This document shows, piece after piece, positions 47,258 through 56,133 of a stretch of 64,000 bases of DNA. The DNA comes from Thalassospira lucentensis (GTDB taxonomy: Bacteria > Pseudomonadota > Alphaproteobacteria > Rhodospirillales > Thalassospiraceae): the NCBI RefSeq assembly GCF_011806425.1, contig NZ_JAATOV010000003.1, positions 310,001 to 374,000 on the forward strand, written 5' to 3'. The notes beneath the pieces are model-generated. The model saw only the letters and a list, made by a program, of their open reading frames with translations, made no database searches and was not told where the DNA came from. Each line of letters begins with the position of its first letter. Position 1 is the first letter of the stretch. Position numbers and translations under genes: made by a program.

Positions 47258-47734
47258 ATGGACAAATTGCATGAGGCGCTGATTTCTATCCGCCGCATTC
47301 TTCGCGCGAGCGATATTCACGCAAAAAAACTTGGTAAAGTGACTGGATTAAAAACGTCGCAGCTTCTGGTGTTGCAGTCGCTAGAAGAGTTTGGCGAGAT
47401 GACGGTTGGCCAGATTGCGGCCAAGGTTAATCTGGCGCAGGCATCAACAACCGCACTGGTCGATAAGCTTCAGAAGATGGAGCTTGTGTTGCGCGCACGC
47501 GGCGACACCGACAAGCGCAAAGTCTATGTCCGTTTGACCGAGGAGGGGCGCTCAATCCTTGATCGCGCGCCGATCGCACTGCATGACAGGTTTTCTGATA
47601 AATTCAACAGCCTTGAAGAATGGGAGCAAACATTCTTGATTGCCGCACTTCAGCGCGTTTCAGGCATGATGGATGCCAGCGATATCGATGTCGCGCCGCT
47701 TCTTGATCATGATGTGATTGTCGAAAAGCATTAA
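47258..47734 (+). CDS. ectR: MarR-family regulator of ectoine synthesis
   Basis: A 158-residue winged-helix regulator, with helix-turn-helix MTVGQIAAKVNLAQASTTALVDKLQKMELVLRARGDTDKRKVYVRLTEEG (about 48-97, here quoted only to locate it in pieces: MTVGQIAAKVNLAQ, then STTALVDKLQKM, then RGDTDKRKVYVRLT). It is divergent from ectABC-ask, the same layout as EctR1 of methylotrophs, a MarR-type repressor of ectoine genes. Regulation of the operon is inferred from position and family. A terminator follows the gene. Confidence 0.85.
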   Translation: MDKLHEALISIRRILRASDIHAKKLGKVTGLKTSQLLVLQSLEEFGEMTVGQIAAKVNLAQASTTALVDKLQKMELVLRARGDTDKRKVYVRLTEEGRSILDRAPIALHDRFSDKFNSLEEWEQTFLIAALQRVSGMMDASDIDVAPLLDHDVIVEKH

Positions 47735-47767
47735 GCGCGGCCGGAAAGTCGGACTGTTTCAAATTTG

Positions 47768-47818
47768 ATGGCGGGCAGGGCAAGGTGATGAACAACACTA
47801 TGCCGCCCGCCATTTTTA
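47768..47818 (+). terminator. Intrinsic terminator of ectR
   Basis: ATGGCGGGC (47768-47776) pairs with GCCCGCCAT (47805-47813) and is followed by TTTT. Confidence 0.75.
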
Positions 47819-47875
47819 ATTGGGCATTAGCCAACATCTGACTGATGGTGACGTGGTCGCCTGTCGTTCAGGCTG

Positions 47876-49009
47876 TTATTCCGGTGGGATCGCGTTTTTC
47901 AAGGCCTTGCGGCTCATATGATGTTGGAACCATTTGGCCATGATGGGGGCAAGCAGGACGATTTCAAAAATGCGCACAATGTGATGAAACGCAACAAAGC
48001 TTGGCTCAATATTTAGCGCAAGGGCGATTAGCGACATCTCAGCCACGCCACCGGGCGCAAATGCCAGTAAAACGGCAATGAAATCAAGGTCGAGCCACTG
48101 CGAAACCATCCAGGCAACGCCGCCCGTAAAGGCCAGAATAACCACAGTCGCAAAGATCGAATAACCAGCCAAACGGGCCAAAAATGATAGTTTAACCCCG
48201 GCAAAGCGGCTGCCGATGGCAGCACCAAGGATCAGAAGGCTACCGGCGAGTAACCATTCTGGTAGATTGCCTTCTACGACACCTGTCACGTGCAAAACCA
48301 TGCTGGCGAGCATCGCTCCCGTCATATAAGCGGCAGGCACACGCAGCTTACGAAACACTAAAACCGTGATCAGGGCCGCAAAGCCCGTCAAAATGCCTTC
48401 GGACAATGTCATATAGACCGCGTCACCATCACCATGGCCGCTTGCGACCACGCCGGTGATCATAAGAACGATAAGCGGGGCCGACATCACCAAAAGCAAG
48501 ACGCGCAAGCCTTGCGTGAGTGCGATTTCCTGTTCGTTGCCACCAGCCGCAGCACCCAGAACAACCATCGGGGTTAACCCGCCCGGTGTTGCGGAAAACA
48601 GGGCGGTTGCCGGATCAAGTCGGGCGATTTTGACGTAAAACCACGTGACAATAACGGTAATGATCGGAACGTAGATCAAAACTGCGATCATGCTGATGGG
48701 CCAAAGGGCTGCTTGATCAAGCGTTTCGGGTGTGAAAGACCCGCCCAGAAAAATGCCAATCACCCCCAAGATGACGGAACGAAATTCCATGGGAATGCGC
48801 ATCTGAACGCGCATCAAGCTTGCGATAAAGGTGGCCAACATTGGGCCCATCATCCAGGCCAAAGGCATATTGATACTATGGGCGATCAAGCCACCGACTA
48901 GTCCGATACCAAGTGCAATTGAAAGTCGTTTAAGGAAGGTTGGTGTCAGGACACCCGATAAACGATTGATCCAGCTGTTTTTAGATGGATCTTCGGGGGC
49001 TGTGGTCAT
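47876..49009 (-). CDS. AbrB-family membrane protein
   Basis: A 377-residue membrane protein of the PF05145 type (often labelled 'ammonia monooxygenase' or AbrB), not related to the Bacillus regulator AbrB. Two homologous halves of about five helices are seen, each with the pattern '[12 protein letters not shown]...' and '[15 protein letters not shown]'. [19 protein letters not shown] is repeated as [19 protein letters not shown] in the second half. The function is unproven; a transport role is likely. Its ATG overlaps the stop of the chemoreceptor gene by four bases, so it is the last gene of a probable tctCBA-mcp unit. Confidence 0.85.
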   Translation of the reverse strand: MTTAPEDPSKNSWINRLSGVLTPTFLKRLSIALGIGLVGGLIAHSINMPLAWMMGPMLATFIASLMRVQMRIPMEFRSVILGVIGIFLGGSFTPETLDQAALWPISMIAVLIYVPIITVIVTWFYVKIARLDPATALFSATPGGLTPMVVLGAAAGGNEQEIALTQGLRVLLLVMSAPLIVLMITGVVASGHGDGDAVYMTLSEGILTGFAALITVLVFRKLRVPAAYMTGAMLASMVLHVTGVVEGNLPEWLLAGSLLILGAAIGSRFAGVKLSFLARLAGYSIFATVVILAFTGGVAWMVSQWLDLDFIAVLLAFAPGGVAEMSLIALALNIEPSFVAFHHIVRIFEIVLLAPIMAKWFQHHMSRKALKNAIPPE

Positions 49010-50691
49010 GCGGTATCGGCCTTGTTTTTATTGATTTGGTCTAGGAAGCCATCAATTGCGTCCCGCAGACGGGATGCTTCGGTGTTAAGGGTGCTGGTGG
49101 CGCGTGTGACATTTTCCGAACCGTGATGTACCCGTGCCGTTTCGGAATCAAGGGCGTCAACAGCCTCGGCCACGGTACGCATGCCGCCATTCGCATCATG
49201 AATGCGATCCGAAATGCCCGAGGTGGAGGCTTGTTGTTCTTCAACAGCCGACGCAATGGCTGCAGCGGATTGATCAACTTCACCAATCACATCCGCAACG
49301 CTTTGCAAGGCGTTGACAACATTATCCGTTAGGCCGCGAATTTCATCAACTTGGTTTGAAATATCCTCGGTCGCGCGGGCGGTTTGCGATGCAAGATTTT
49401 TAACCTCGCCCGCGACAACGGCGAACCCCTTGCCAGCGTCGCCCGCGCGTGCGGCTTCAATCGTCGCGTTCAGGGCCAGAAGGTTGGTCTGGTTGGCGAT
49501 GTCTTCGATTAGGCTCACGATATCGCCGATGCGTTGGGTGGCGTTGGTAAGCTGCTCAAACAAAGCCCGGGACTGTTCGCTTTCGGTGCGGGCTTTGCCA
49601 GCAACTTCGGCTGATGTTTGTGCCTGTTGGCCAATCTCGGCAATGGCTGCTGACAGGCTAGCCGTTGTTTGTGAAACCGCTTCAATATGATGCAGTACCT
49701 GTTCAGAGTGTTGATTGGCATCGGCTGAGCGAGCGCTGGCCGATGTTGCAATTTGCTCCATATCGCTGGCCGATCCGTTGAGTGACCCAAATTCACGGTC
49801 AAACCCGGAAAGGGCGTCCTGAACGGTCCGTTGAAAATGGTCGGTGGCGTGGATCAGGTCTTTTTGGCGTTCGCTGTCAATCGCGCGGACACGTTCGCGT
49901 TCTTTGCGCAGTGTTTCGGCCTCTTTGGATTGGTCGCGCAGAACGGTGACAGACCGTGCAACCGTGCCGATTTCATCGCGGCGCTGAACACCCCGAACAT
50001 CAATATTCAAATCGCCGTTGGCAATCTGTTCGATCAACTGGGCAAGATCGGTCATTGGCCGCGAAATACGCCGAGAGACAAAGACCGCAACGACCCCAGC
50101 CAGCAGCACAACAATTACCGCGACAATCACGAAAATCCGTTGAACCGCATCGGCACGTGACACTGCATCGGCAAAGGATGTTTGTGCCAATGCGTGGGTC
50201 TGGGTCAAAATTTGGTTAAGGGGAACTTGAAGGGCGCGGAATGTCTCATCGGCCTTGGCGATGACTTCGAGCGCGCCATAGATGTTCATTTCGCTTTCAA
50301 CCAGGAACTGATCGACCTGGTCGATATATGTTTTGTAATTATCGGTGAATTCATCGCCGCCGACAACGGCAAGGCGTTCCGCCAGCGGGGCAAGGTCGTC
50401 TGAAATGTGGCTGGCCTGTTCGCGCAATTCTGGGACAGCAGCAGCATTGATGCCATTGGAATCCCACGTCAGGATACGAAATAGGGACCCGTGCACCTCG
50501 TTTAAGGCATTGCTGAGCGTAAGGGCGTCAGATCGTCTTTCGTAAGCTTCGACGCGAAGGCTGGCAAGCGTGCGTTTCTCACTTTCGAGGGTGGCAACCG
50601 TTGCAATTCCCATTGCAACGATCACAACCATCAAAAAAACCGGGACCAGAAGTGTTTTTGGGCCAATCGCAAGGTTATCGAGAAAGCGCAT
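49006..50691 (-). CDS. Methyl-accepting chemotaxis protein
   Basis: A 561-residue chemoreceptor. A membrane helix at about 12-33 is followed by a periplasmic four-helix-type sensor region (about 34-185), a second helix near 188-208, HAMP (about 209-262) and the signalling domain. The highly conserved hairpin tip reads [20 protein letters not shown], then [20 protein letters not shown]. There is no C-terminal NWETF-like pentapeptide. It begins only 36 bases after tctA, with AAGGG ahead of the ATG, so it may be cotranscribed with the transporter and report on the same ligand. Confidence 0.93.
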   Translation of the reverse strand: MRFLDNLAIGPKTLLVPVFLMVVIVAMGIATVATLESEKRTLASLRVEAYERRSDALTLSNALNEVHGSLFRILTWDSNGINAAAVPELREQASHISDDLAPLAERLAVVGGDEFTDNYKTYIDQVDQFLVESEMNIYGALEVIAKADETFRALQVPLNQILTQTHALAQTSFADAVSRADAVQRIFVIVAVIVVLLAGVVAVFVSRRISRPMTDLAQLIEQIANGDLNIDVRGVQRRDEIGTVARSVTVLRDQSKEAETLRKERERVRAIDSERQKDLIHATDHFQRTVQDALSGFDREFGSLNGSASDMEQIATSASARSADANQHSEQVLHHIEAVSQTTASLSAAIAEIGQQAQTSAEVAGKARTESEQSRALFEQLTNATQRIGDIVSLIEDIANQTNLLALNATIEAARAGDAGKGFAVVAGEVKNLASQTARATEDISNQVDEIRGLTDNVVNALQSVADVIGEVDQSAAAIASAVEEQQASTSGISDRIHDANGGMRTVAEAVDALDSETARVHHGSENVTRATSTLNTEASRLRDAIDGFLDQINKNKADTA

Positions 50692-50727
50692 TCATTCAGT
50701 CCCTTCGCGTCATAAGCTGTTGAGATC

Positions 50728-52263
50728 TTAGATCTCACCATCGTTTGGTACAGATTTACGGTTCTTCATCCAAAGACGCAGATTGCCGATCAATGGTGCC
50801 GCCAAGAACAAGGCGCTGATCAAAAGGATCACAAGGGTAATCGGACGTTCCCAAAGGAAGGCCAGCGACCCGTCGCTGATCATTAGGGCGCGCCGCAGAT
50901 TTTCTTCCATCATGCTGCCCAGAATGAAGCCCAGTAGCATCGGCGCCATCGGGTAGTTCAAAAGGCGCAGGCCGATGGCAATGGCCGCGGCGATGACCAT
51001 CATGTGAATATCAAAGGCGTTAAAGGTCACCAGATAAACACCGATCAACGAGAAGAACAGAACGAACGGGACCAGCAACTGCTGCGGCAGTGCCAACAGG
51101 CGCGAGATGTATGGGATGAGCGGTAGGTTCAGCACCAGAAGAACAATGTTGCCGATATACATCGAAATGATCACGGACCAGAATACTTCTGGCTGTTCAA
51201 CAAACAGGCGCGGGCCCGGCTGAACACCATACGAAATCAGCGCCCCCATCATGACCGCCGTGGTCCCGGAGCCCGGAATGCCAAGGGTCAAAAGCGGCAC
51301 GAAAGAGCCAGAGCATGCTGCGTTATTCGCGGTTTCAGGGGCGGCAAGACCACGGATGGAGCCCTTGCCAAACTGAAGCTTTTCTTTGGCAGATGCGATG
51401 TTGCGTTCCATGCCGTAAGCAAGGAAAGATGCGATCGTTGCACCCGCACCAGGCAAAACGCCGGTAAAGAAGCCAAGCACCGAAGACCGGCCAATGACCG
51501 GCACCATGGTTTTAACTTCTTCTTTCGAAAGCTTCATCGAACCAAGGTTTTTAAGCGCGCGTTCCTCGTCAGAACGGGTGTCCTTGGTTGGGCGCAGGAT
51601 CGAGAGCAGGGCCTCGGACAGTGCGAAGGTCGACATGGCAAGCAAAAGGAAGCTGATGCCGTCAACAAGGTCCATATTGCCAAAGGTAAAGCGCGCAACG
51701 CCCGCCGCCGGATCGGTGCCAATGGTCGACAACATGATGCCAAACAGCGTCATGGTGATGGCCTTAAGAACCTGTCCCTTTCCGGCAAAGGCCGATACGG
51801 CGGTAAGCCCCAAGACCATTAGCGCGAAATAATCACCTGATTGGAACGACAAAGAAACAGACGCAAGGGCAGGGGCCGCGACCAGCAAGAAAATCGCGGC
51901 AATCGTTCCACCCGAGAATGAGGAATAAGCAGCAATTGCAAGTGCCTTACCCGCCTGGCCTTTTTGTGCCATTGGATAACCGTCGAAGGCGGTTGCAACG
52001 GTGCCCGCAACGCCCGGTGCGTTAATCAGGATCGACGATGTCGAGCCGCCAAAAATGGCGCCGTAATACACACCAGCCATCAAGATCAGACCCGTTGATG
52101 GATCAAAGCCATAGGTGATCGGGATCATCAACGCAATTGCGGTGATCGGACCAAGCCCCGGCAACATGCCGATAAACGTCCCGGCAAAGCAGCCCAAAGC
52201 AACCATCATCAGGTTGATCGGCATGACAGCGGTCGAAAGACCGGAGAAAATTCCTTCAAGCAT
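50728..52263 (-). CDS. tctA: Tripartite tricarboxylate transporter, large permease TctA
   Basis: A 511-residue membrane protein with about twelve helices, the main channel of a TTT-family importer. GMLPGLGPITAIALMIPITYG near residue 34, GVYYGAIFGGSTSSILINAPG and the second-half repeat FTGVLPGAGATIASFLAYGMER are its hallmarks. The ATG at 52263 is preferred over a longer frame. It follows tctB by ten bases. TTT systems import citrate, other carboxylates or aromatic acids, driven by an ion gradient. Confidence 0.95.
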   Translation of the reverse strand: MLEGIFSGLSTAVMPINLMMVALGCFAGTFIGMLPGLGPITAIALMIPITYGFDPSTGLILMAGVYYGAIFGGSTSSILINAPGVAGTVATAFDGYPMAQKGQAGKALAIAAYSSFSGGTIAAIFLLVAAPALASVSLSFQSGDYFALMVLGLTAVSAFAGKGQVLKAITMTLFGIMLSTIGTDPAAGVARFTFGNMDLVDGISFLLLAMSTFALSEALLSILRPTKDTRSDEERALKNLGSMKLSKEEVKTMVPVIGRSSVLGFFTGVLPGAGATIASFLAYGMERNIASAKEKLQFGKGSIRGLAAPETANNAACSGSFVPLLTLGIPGSGTTAVMMGALISYGVQPGPRLFVEQPEVFWSVIISMYIGNIVLLVLNLPLIPYISRLLALPQQLLVPFVLFFSLIGVYLVTFNAFDIHMMVIAAAIAIGLRLLNYPMAPMLLGFILGSMMEENLRRALMISDGSLAFLWERPITLVILLISALFLAAPLIGNLRLWMKNRKSVPNDGEI

Positions 52264-52273
52264 TTCTTTCGCC

Positions 52274-52747
52274 TTAACCCAGCATTTCGAAGATGTCACC
52301 CGGCGCCAGATAAATGCCCATCAGTTGGGTCAACAGGTACCAGAAAATGAAAACAACGGGGATGGATGCCCCCAGCAGAACCTTGATCCGGCGTTCGCCA
52401 AGAACGGCAAAACCACCAACCAAGAAGATTGTGGTCGAGATCAGGAAGCCGAGATAGCGAATGGAAAATCCGTAAAAGACCATCAGGATGCCGAGCTGAA
52501 AAACGCGCCCCCATTTCAGGCCTTTGAAGGCAGAAGAAAGTTTGCCAGCTTCTTGATTGGCCGGCATAACCAGTTGAACGAAGGAAACCACACCTAAAAG
52601 CCAAGCAAGCGCATTAGGAAGAGTTTGGGCGTTAAACGGCGCATCTTCGTCGCCAAACAGCAACGGGATATCATCGACATAAAACCCGTATATCAGCGCA
52701 AGGCACAGAAACAGCATTGCGCCGAATTTGTCACGATTGATCGACAT
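52274..52747 (-). CDS. tctB: Tripartite tricarboxylate transporter, small permease TctB
   Basis: A 157-residue membrane protein with four helices: FGAMLFLCLALIYGFY at the start, LPNALAWLLGVVSFVQLVM, VFQLGILMVFYGFSIRYLGFLISTTIF and a final VVFIFWYLLTQLMGIYL. Low sequence conservation is usual for TctB; assignment rests on size, topology and position between tctC and tctA. Confidence 0.88.
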   Translation of the reverse strand: MSINRDKFGAMLFLCLALIYGFYVDDIPLLFGDEDAPFNAQTLPNALAWLLGVVSFVQLVMPANQEAGKLSSAFKGLKWGRVFQLGILMVFYGFSIRYLGFLISTTIFLVGGFAVLGERRIKVLLGASIPVVFIFWYLLTQLMGIYLAPGDIFEMLG

Positions 52748-52792
52748 GGAGTGGTTTCCCTCAGAAGGTCTTTTTATCGGTTTTCTAATGGC

Positions 52793-53791
52793 TTACTTCA
52801 GGAAGCCAAGGTCGCGCATCAGATCGCCAACGACTTTTTCCTGGTTTTCCATAAAGCTTGAGAACTCCGCACGACCTTTATAGATTTTTTCCCAGCCGTT
52901 ACGCTTACGCACGGTTTCCCATTCCGGGGTTGCCTGCAAATCTTTAAGGAGTTTTGCATAGGCATCTGCTTTTTCATCCGAAAGAGCCGGGGAGCCGAAG
53001 TAACCGCGCCAGTTAACGAATTCCGCATCAATGCCGAGTTCGCCAAGTGCGGGTACGTCCGGCGCCGCTTCGATGCGTTCTTTTGACGTAACAGCAAGAA
53101 TGCGAACCTGACCTGCTTTGGCGAGTTCAAGAAGTTCACCAAGACCGGTCGACAGAACATCGGTTTCGCCCGACAGAAGACCCGCAATGGCTTTGCCACC
53201 GGCGTCATACGGGATGTATTTAACCTGTTTGGCATCACCGCCACCTTGTTGAACGGCATAGGCCGCAACAATGTGGTCCATACCGCCACGAACCGAGCCG
53301 CCGCCAAATTTGACAGCCGATGGGTCGGCTTTAACGGCCTCGACAACATCGGTGAAAGATTTAAGTTCGCTGTCTGCTGGGACGGCAAATGCCGCGTATT
53401 CAGCAACAACAGCAGCAATCGGCGTCAGGTCACGGAAGGACTGCGGAAATACACCAGTCAGCGAGCGCACGATGATCGGGGTGGAGTTGACCATCAAGGT
53501 GTTGTCGAGACGGTCGGCTGCTTCGATCATGTAGGCAATGGCTTTACCGCCGCCGCCACCAGACATGTTTTCATAGGATGCAGTGCCAACCAGACCAGAC
53601 TTGGTCAGGGCTTCGCCCGTGCCACGTGCAGTACCGTCCCAGCCGCCGCCTGCGCCGCCCGGAATGATGAAGTGAATTTCATCCATTTCTGCGGCCTTGG
53701 CATGTTGGGTACCAAAAGCAGCAGCCGAAACAGCAACAGCAGTTGCTGCAACCATAAATCCGCGACGCGAGAACATCGTCAGCTTATTCAT
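52793..53791 (-). CDS. tctC: Tripartite tricarboxylate transporter binding protein TctC
   Basis: A 332-residue periplasmic receptor of the Bug/TctC family. The signal peptide has a twin-arginine motif (SRRGFM) before a hydrophobic stretch ending GTQHAKA, suggesting Tat export of the folded protein. The mature part has IHFIIPGGAGGGWDGTARG, the Bug-family ligand-loop pattern, and VKFGGGSVRGGMDHIVAAY. GGAGGAG precedes the ATG at 53791. It is the first gene of the tctCBA operon; the ligand is unknown. Confidence 0.93.
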   Translation of the reverse strand: MNKLTMFSRRGFMVAATAVAVSAAAFGTQHAKAAEMDEIHFIIPGGAGGGWDGTARGTGEALTKSGLVGTASYENMSGGGGGKAIAYMIEAADRLDNTLMVNSTPIIVRSLTGVFPQSFRDLTPIAAVVAEYAAFAVPADSELKSFTDVVEAVKADPSAVKFGGGSVRGGMDHIVAAYAVQQGGGDAKQVKYIPYDAGGKAIAGLLSGETDVLSTGLGELLELAKAGQVRILAVTSKERIEAAPDVPALGELGIDAEFVNWRGYFGSPALSDEKADAYAKLLKDLQATPEWETVRKRNGWEKIYKGRAEFSSFMENQEKVVGDLMRDLGFLK

Positions 53792-53823
53792 CAGGGTCTC
53801 CTCCAGACACAAAAGCATTTTCC

Positions 53824-53846
53824 CATGCCACCAAACTGGTGGCATG
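53824..53846. promoter_or_regulatory. Palindrome in the tctC leader
   Basis: CATGCCACC - AAACT - GGTGGCATG, perfect over nine bases per arm, about 35 bases upstream of the tctC start. It could be an RNA hairpin or a protein-binding site. Confidence 0.5.
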
Positions 53847-54013
53847 CCGACCATAAAGGACAGAACTTCGGCAACGGAGAACGCTAACGACCCATCAGGC
53901 GCGTAAACGCAACCTGCCTATCGAAATTGAAACTAAGTCCTCCCTTGCCGATATTCTTATTTTTGATCCTTGGGGTTTACCCCTGATCGGCAGTGGTAGG
54001 ACGTTAACAGCCA

Positions 54014-54033
54014 AACCTGTCACCAACCTGTCA
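54014..54033 (-). promoter_or_regulatory. Tandem 9-base repeats upstream of tctC
   Basis: AACCTGTCA occurs at 54014-54022 and again at 54025-54033, an 11-base period. On the coding strand of tctC this reads TGACAGGTT twice. Eleven-base tandem spacing is the classic form of OmpR/PhoB-family binding sites, and TctD, encoded 4.3 kb away, is of that family. It lies about 225 bases before the tctC start. Confidence 0.5.
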
Positions 54034-54115
54034 TCGGTCGAAATCAGGTGAAAAAAAGGCATATGTTTTGTGATGTTGTGGCACAAATTGGTTTTAAATG
54101 GCGGAAAATGGAGCC

Positions 54116-54796
54116 TTAAGCCGACAGAGAGCGACCGCAATCAACTGCATGAGATTGCAACAGAGCCAATGTCTTAATCCGAACTTCAGATGTAAAACGG
54201 CTTGCGGGGCCCGACAAAGTTAAAACACCAAGCATCTGTTTATGACGATCTAAAACCGGAACCGCGATGGCCGAAATATCGGGGTCACGTTCTCCGTTGC
54301 TTTGTGCAAAACCGGCCTGCAGGACTTCAAGGGCGCGGTCATCAATCCCGTTTCCCCATGCCCGAATGACGTGTCCGGCAGCCCCGCGATCGGTCGGTAA
54401 TATCGCACCTTCTTCCAGATGATGGCGCAGGCTGCGCGATGAGTTTTCGCGAAACAGACACAAACGATTTGATCCTTCCGGGATGTAGAAGGACGCGGTT
54501 TCGCCGCTTTCCTCGACAAGTGCGGCCAGATGCGGGCGCACAATGTCATCCATCCGAAAAGAGCGCCGGTAGATGGAGCCAAGGCGCCACAAGGCAGGGC
54601 CCAATCGATACCGGCCACGTCCCGAAATCATTAGAAAACCGTGCGACTCTAATGTGCCGGCCAGCCGCGACAGGGTGCTTTTGTACATGCCGGTGCGTTC
54701 AGAAAGGTCTTTGAGCGAAAGGTCCGCATCCTGATCAGTAAAGGCATCGAGGATCATAAGGGCGCGCTCAACGGCACTAACATTCTGTTCTGACAT
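54116..54796 (-). CDS. IclR-family transcriptional regulator
   Basis: A 226-residue regulator. The N-terminal winged helix has SAVERALMILDAFTDQDADLSLKDLSERTGMYKSTLSRLAGTLESHGFL-type pattern (residues about 7-55), and the C-terminal effector domain has ARPHLAALVEESGE-like and AIAVPVLDRHKQMLGVLTLSG segments. AGGAAAA precedes the ATG at 54796. It diverges from the CoA-transferase gene over a 119-base region with a palindrome, and so probably controls it and its own gene. Confidence 0.9.
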   Translation of the reverse strand: MSEQNVSAVERALMILDAFTDQDADLSLKDLSERTGMYKSTLSRLAGTLESHGFLMISGRGRYRLGPALWRLGSIYRRSFRMDDIVRPHLAALVEESGETASFYIPEGSNRLCLFRENSSRSLRHHLEEGAILPTDRGAAGHVIRAWGNGIDDRALEVLQAGFAQSNGERDPDISAIAVPVLDRHKQMLGVLTLSGPASRFTSEVRIKTLALLQSHAVDCGRSLSA

Positions 54797-54866
54797 CTGT
54801 TTTCCTGTTTTGTCGCGGCATCTAAATGGGCGGGATATAAACACGCCATTTTGCAATGGACCGAAA

Positions 54867-54881
54867 TTCTATATAATAGAA
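54867..54881. promoter_or_regulatory. Palindromic site between iclR and CoA-transferase gene
   Basis: TTCTAT - ATA - ATAGAA, a perfect 15-base palindrome of the size bound by IclR-family dimers. It lies 35 bases before the CoA-transferase ATG. A close copy of its right side is found at 60485-60502. Confidence 0.55.
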
Positions 54882-54915
54882 CCTAATTCTACCAGACGGA
54901 ATTTTAGGAAATATC

Positions 54916-56133
54916 ATGCAAAACACCAAACCGCTTCATGGCATCACGGTTTTGGACCTGACCAATGTGCTTGCTGGACCGTTCTGTTGTCACCAATTGG
55001 CGCATTTGGGGGCGACGGTGATTAAGGTCGAAGCCCCCGGACGTGGCGATCTGGCCCGTCAATTGGGCGCAGATGGTGCGTTAAATGAAAAACTGATGGG
55101 CGTTTCGTTTCTGGCGCAAAACGCGGGCAAGAAATCAGTTACGCTGAACTTAAAAGACCCGCGCGGCAAAGATATTTTAAAAAAGTTGGTAAAGCAGGCC
55201 GATGTTTTGGTTGAGAATTTCCGACCGGGTGTGATGGATCGCCTTGAACTGGGCTATGACGTCTTGGCCAAGGTGAACCCGGCACTGATTTATTGCGCCA
55301 TATCCGGGTTTGGCCAAAGCGGCCCGATGAAAAAACTGCCGGCCTATGATCAGATCGTTCAGGGCCTGTCGGGGATTATGACCATCACCGGCGAAGAAGA
55401 TCAGCAAACCTATCGGGTCGGCTATCCGGTTGCCGATACCATTGGTGGTTTGACCGCGGCCTGCGCGATTAGTTCTGCCATCGCGGGCAGGGCGCTCGGT
55501 AACAATGACGGCAAGGGCAGCTTTATCGATATTTCGATGCTGGAATCCGTTATTGCGACCATGGGCTGGGTGGTTTCAAATTTTCTGATTGCCGGTCAAA
55601 AGCCCACTGCAAATGGCAATGATAATTTCACGTCCTCCCCATCTGGCACATTTCGCACCCAAGATGGGCAGATCAATATTGCCGCCAATAAACAAGAACA
55701 GTTTGAAGCCGTTTGTGACGTGCTGGATGTTCCTGACCTTAAAGCTGATGCCAAATTCCTAACCCGGTCTGACAGGCTTGCCAATCGGGCGGTTTTGGCA
55801 GGGTTGCTTGAAGACGCACTTCAAACCCGGCCCACAGATCATTGGGTATCCGCATTTAATGCGGCAGGTGTTCCGGCAGGGGCGGTTTTAACCGTGCCGC
55901 AGGCTCTTTCATTACCGCAAATTGCCGATCGCGGCATGATTGCCGATTTTGCCGAAGTTCCAGGGGTTGAGCGCGATATTCGTGTTTTACGCACCGGTAT
56001 GAAGCTGAACGGTGAAGCACCCAGTGTTGATGCGCCGCCGCCAGTTTTAGGACAGGACAACATCGATATCCTAAGCGGCTTGGGATTTAGTGAGGGCGAG
56101 ATCGATATGTTGAAATCGGAGGGCGTACTATGA
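54916..56133 (+). CDS. Class III (CaiB/BaiF family) CoA-transferase
   Basis: A 405-residue enzyme of the family that moves CoA between acyl-CoA and a free acid. The N-terminus is GITVLDLTNVLAGPFCCHQLAHLGATVIKVE, with NFRPGVMDRLELGYD at 101-115. The probable catalytic aspartate is Asp174 in GYPVADTIGGLTAA. The stop overlaps the following lyase gene by four bases, so the two are translated together. It most likely activates a carboxylate imported by TctABC as its CoA ester, using for example succinyl-CoA or acetyl-CoA as donor. The exact substrate is not known. Confidence 0.92.
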   Translation: MQNTKPLHGITVLDLTNVLAGPFCCHQLAHLGATVIKVEAPGRGDLARQLGADGALNEKLMGVSFLAQNAGKKSVTLNLKDPRGKDILKKLVKQADVLVENFRPGVMDRLELGYDVLAKVNPALIYCAISGFGQSGPMKKLPAYDQIVQGLSGIMTITGEEDQQTYRVGYPVADTIGGLTAACAISSAIAGRALGNNDGKGSFIDISMLESVIATMGWVVSNFLIAGQKPTANGNDNFTSSPSGTFRTQDGQINIAANKQEQFEAVCDVLDVPDLKADAKFLTRSDRLANRAVLAGLLEDALQTRPTDHWVSAFNAAGVPAGAVLTVPQALSLPQIADRGMIADFAEVPGVERDIRVLRTGMKLNGEAPSVDAPPPVLGQDNIDILSGLGFSEGEIDMLKSEGVL

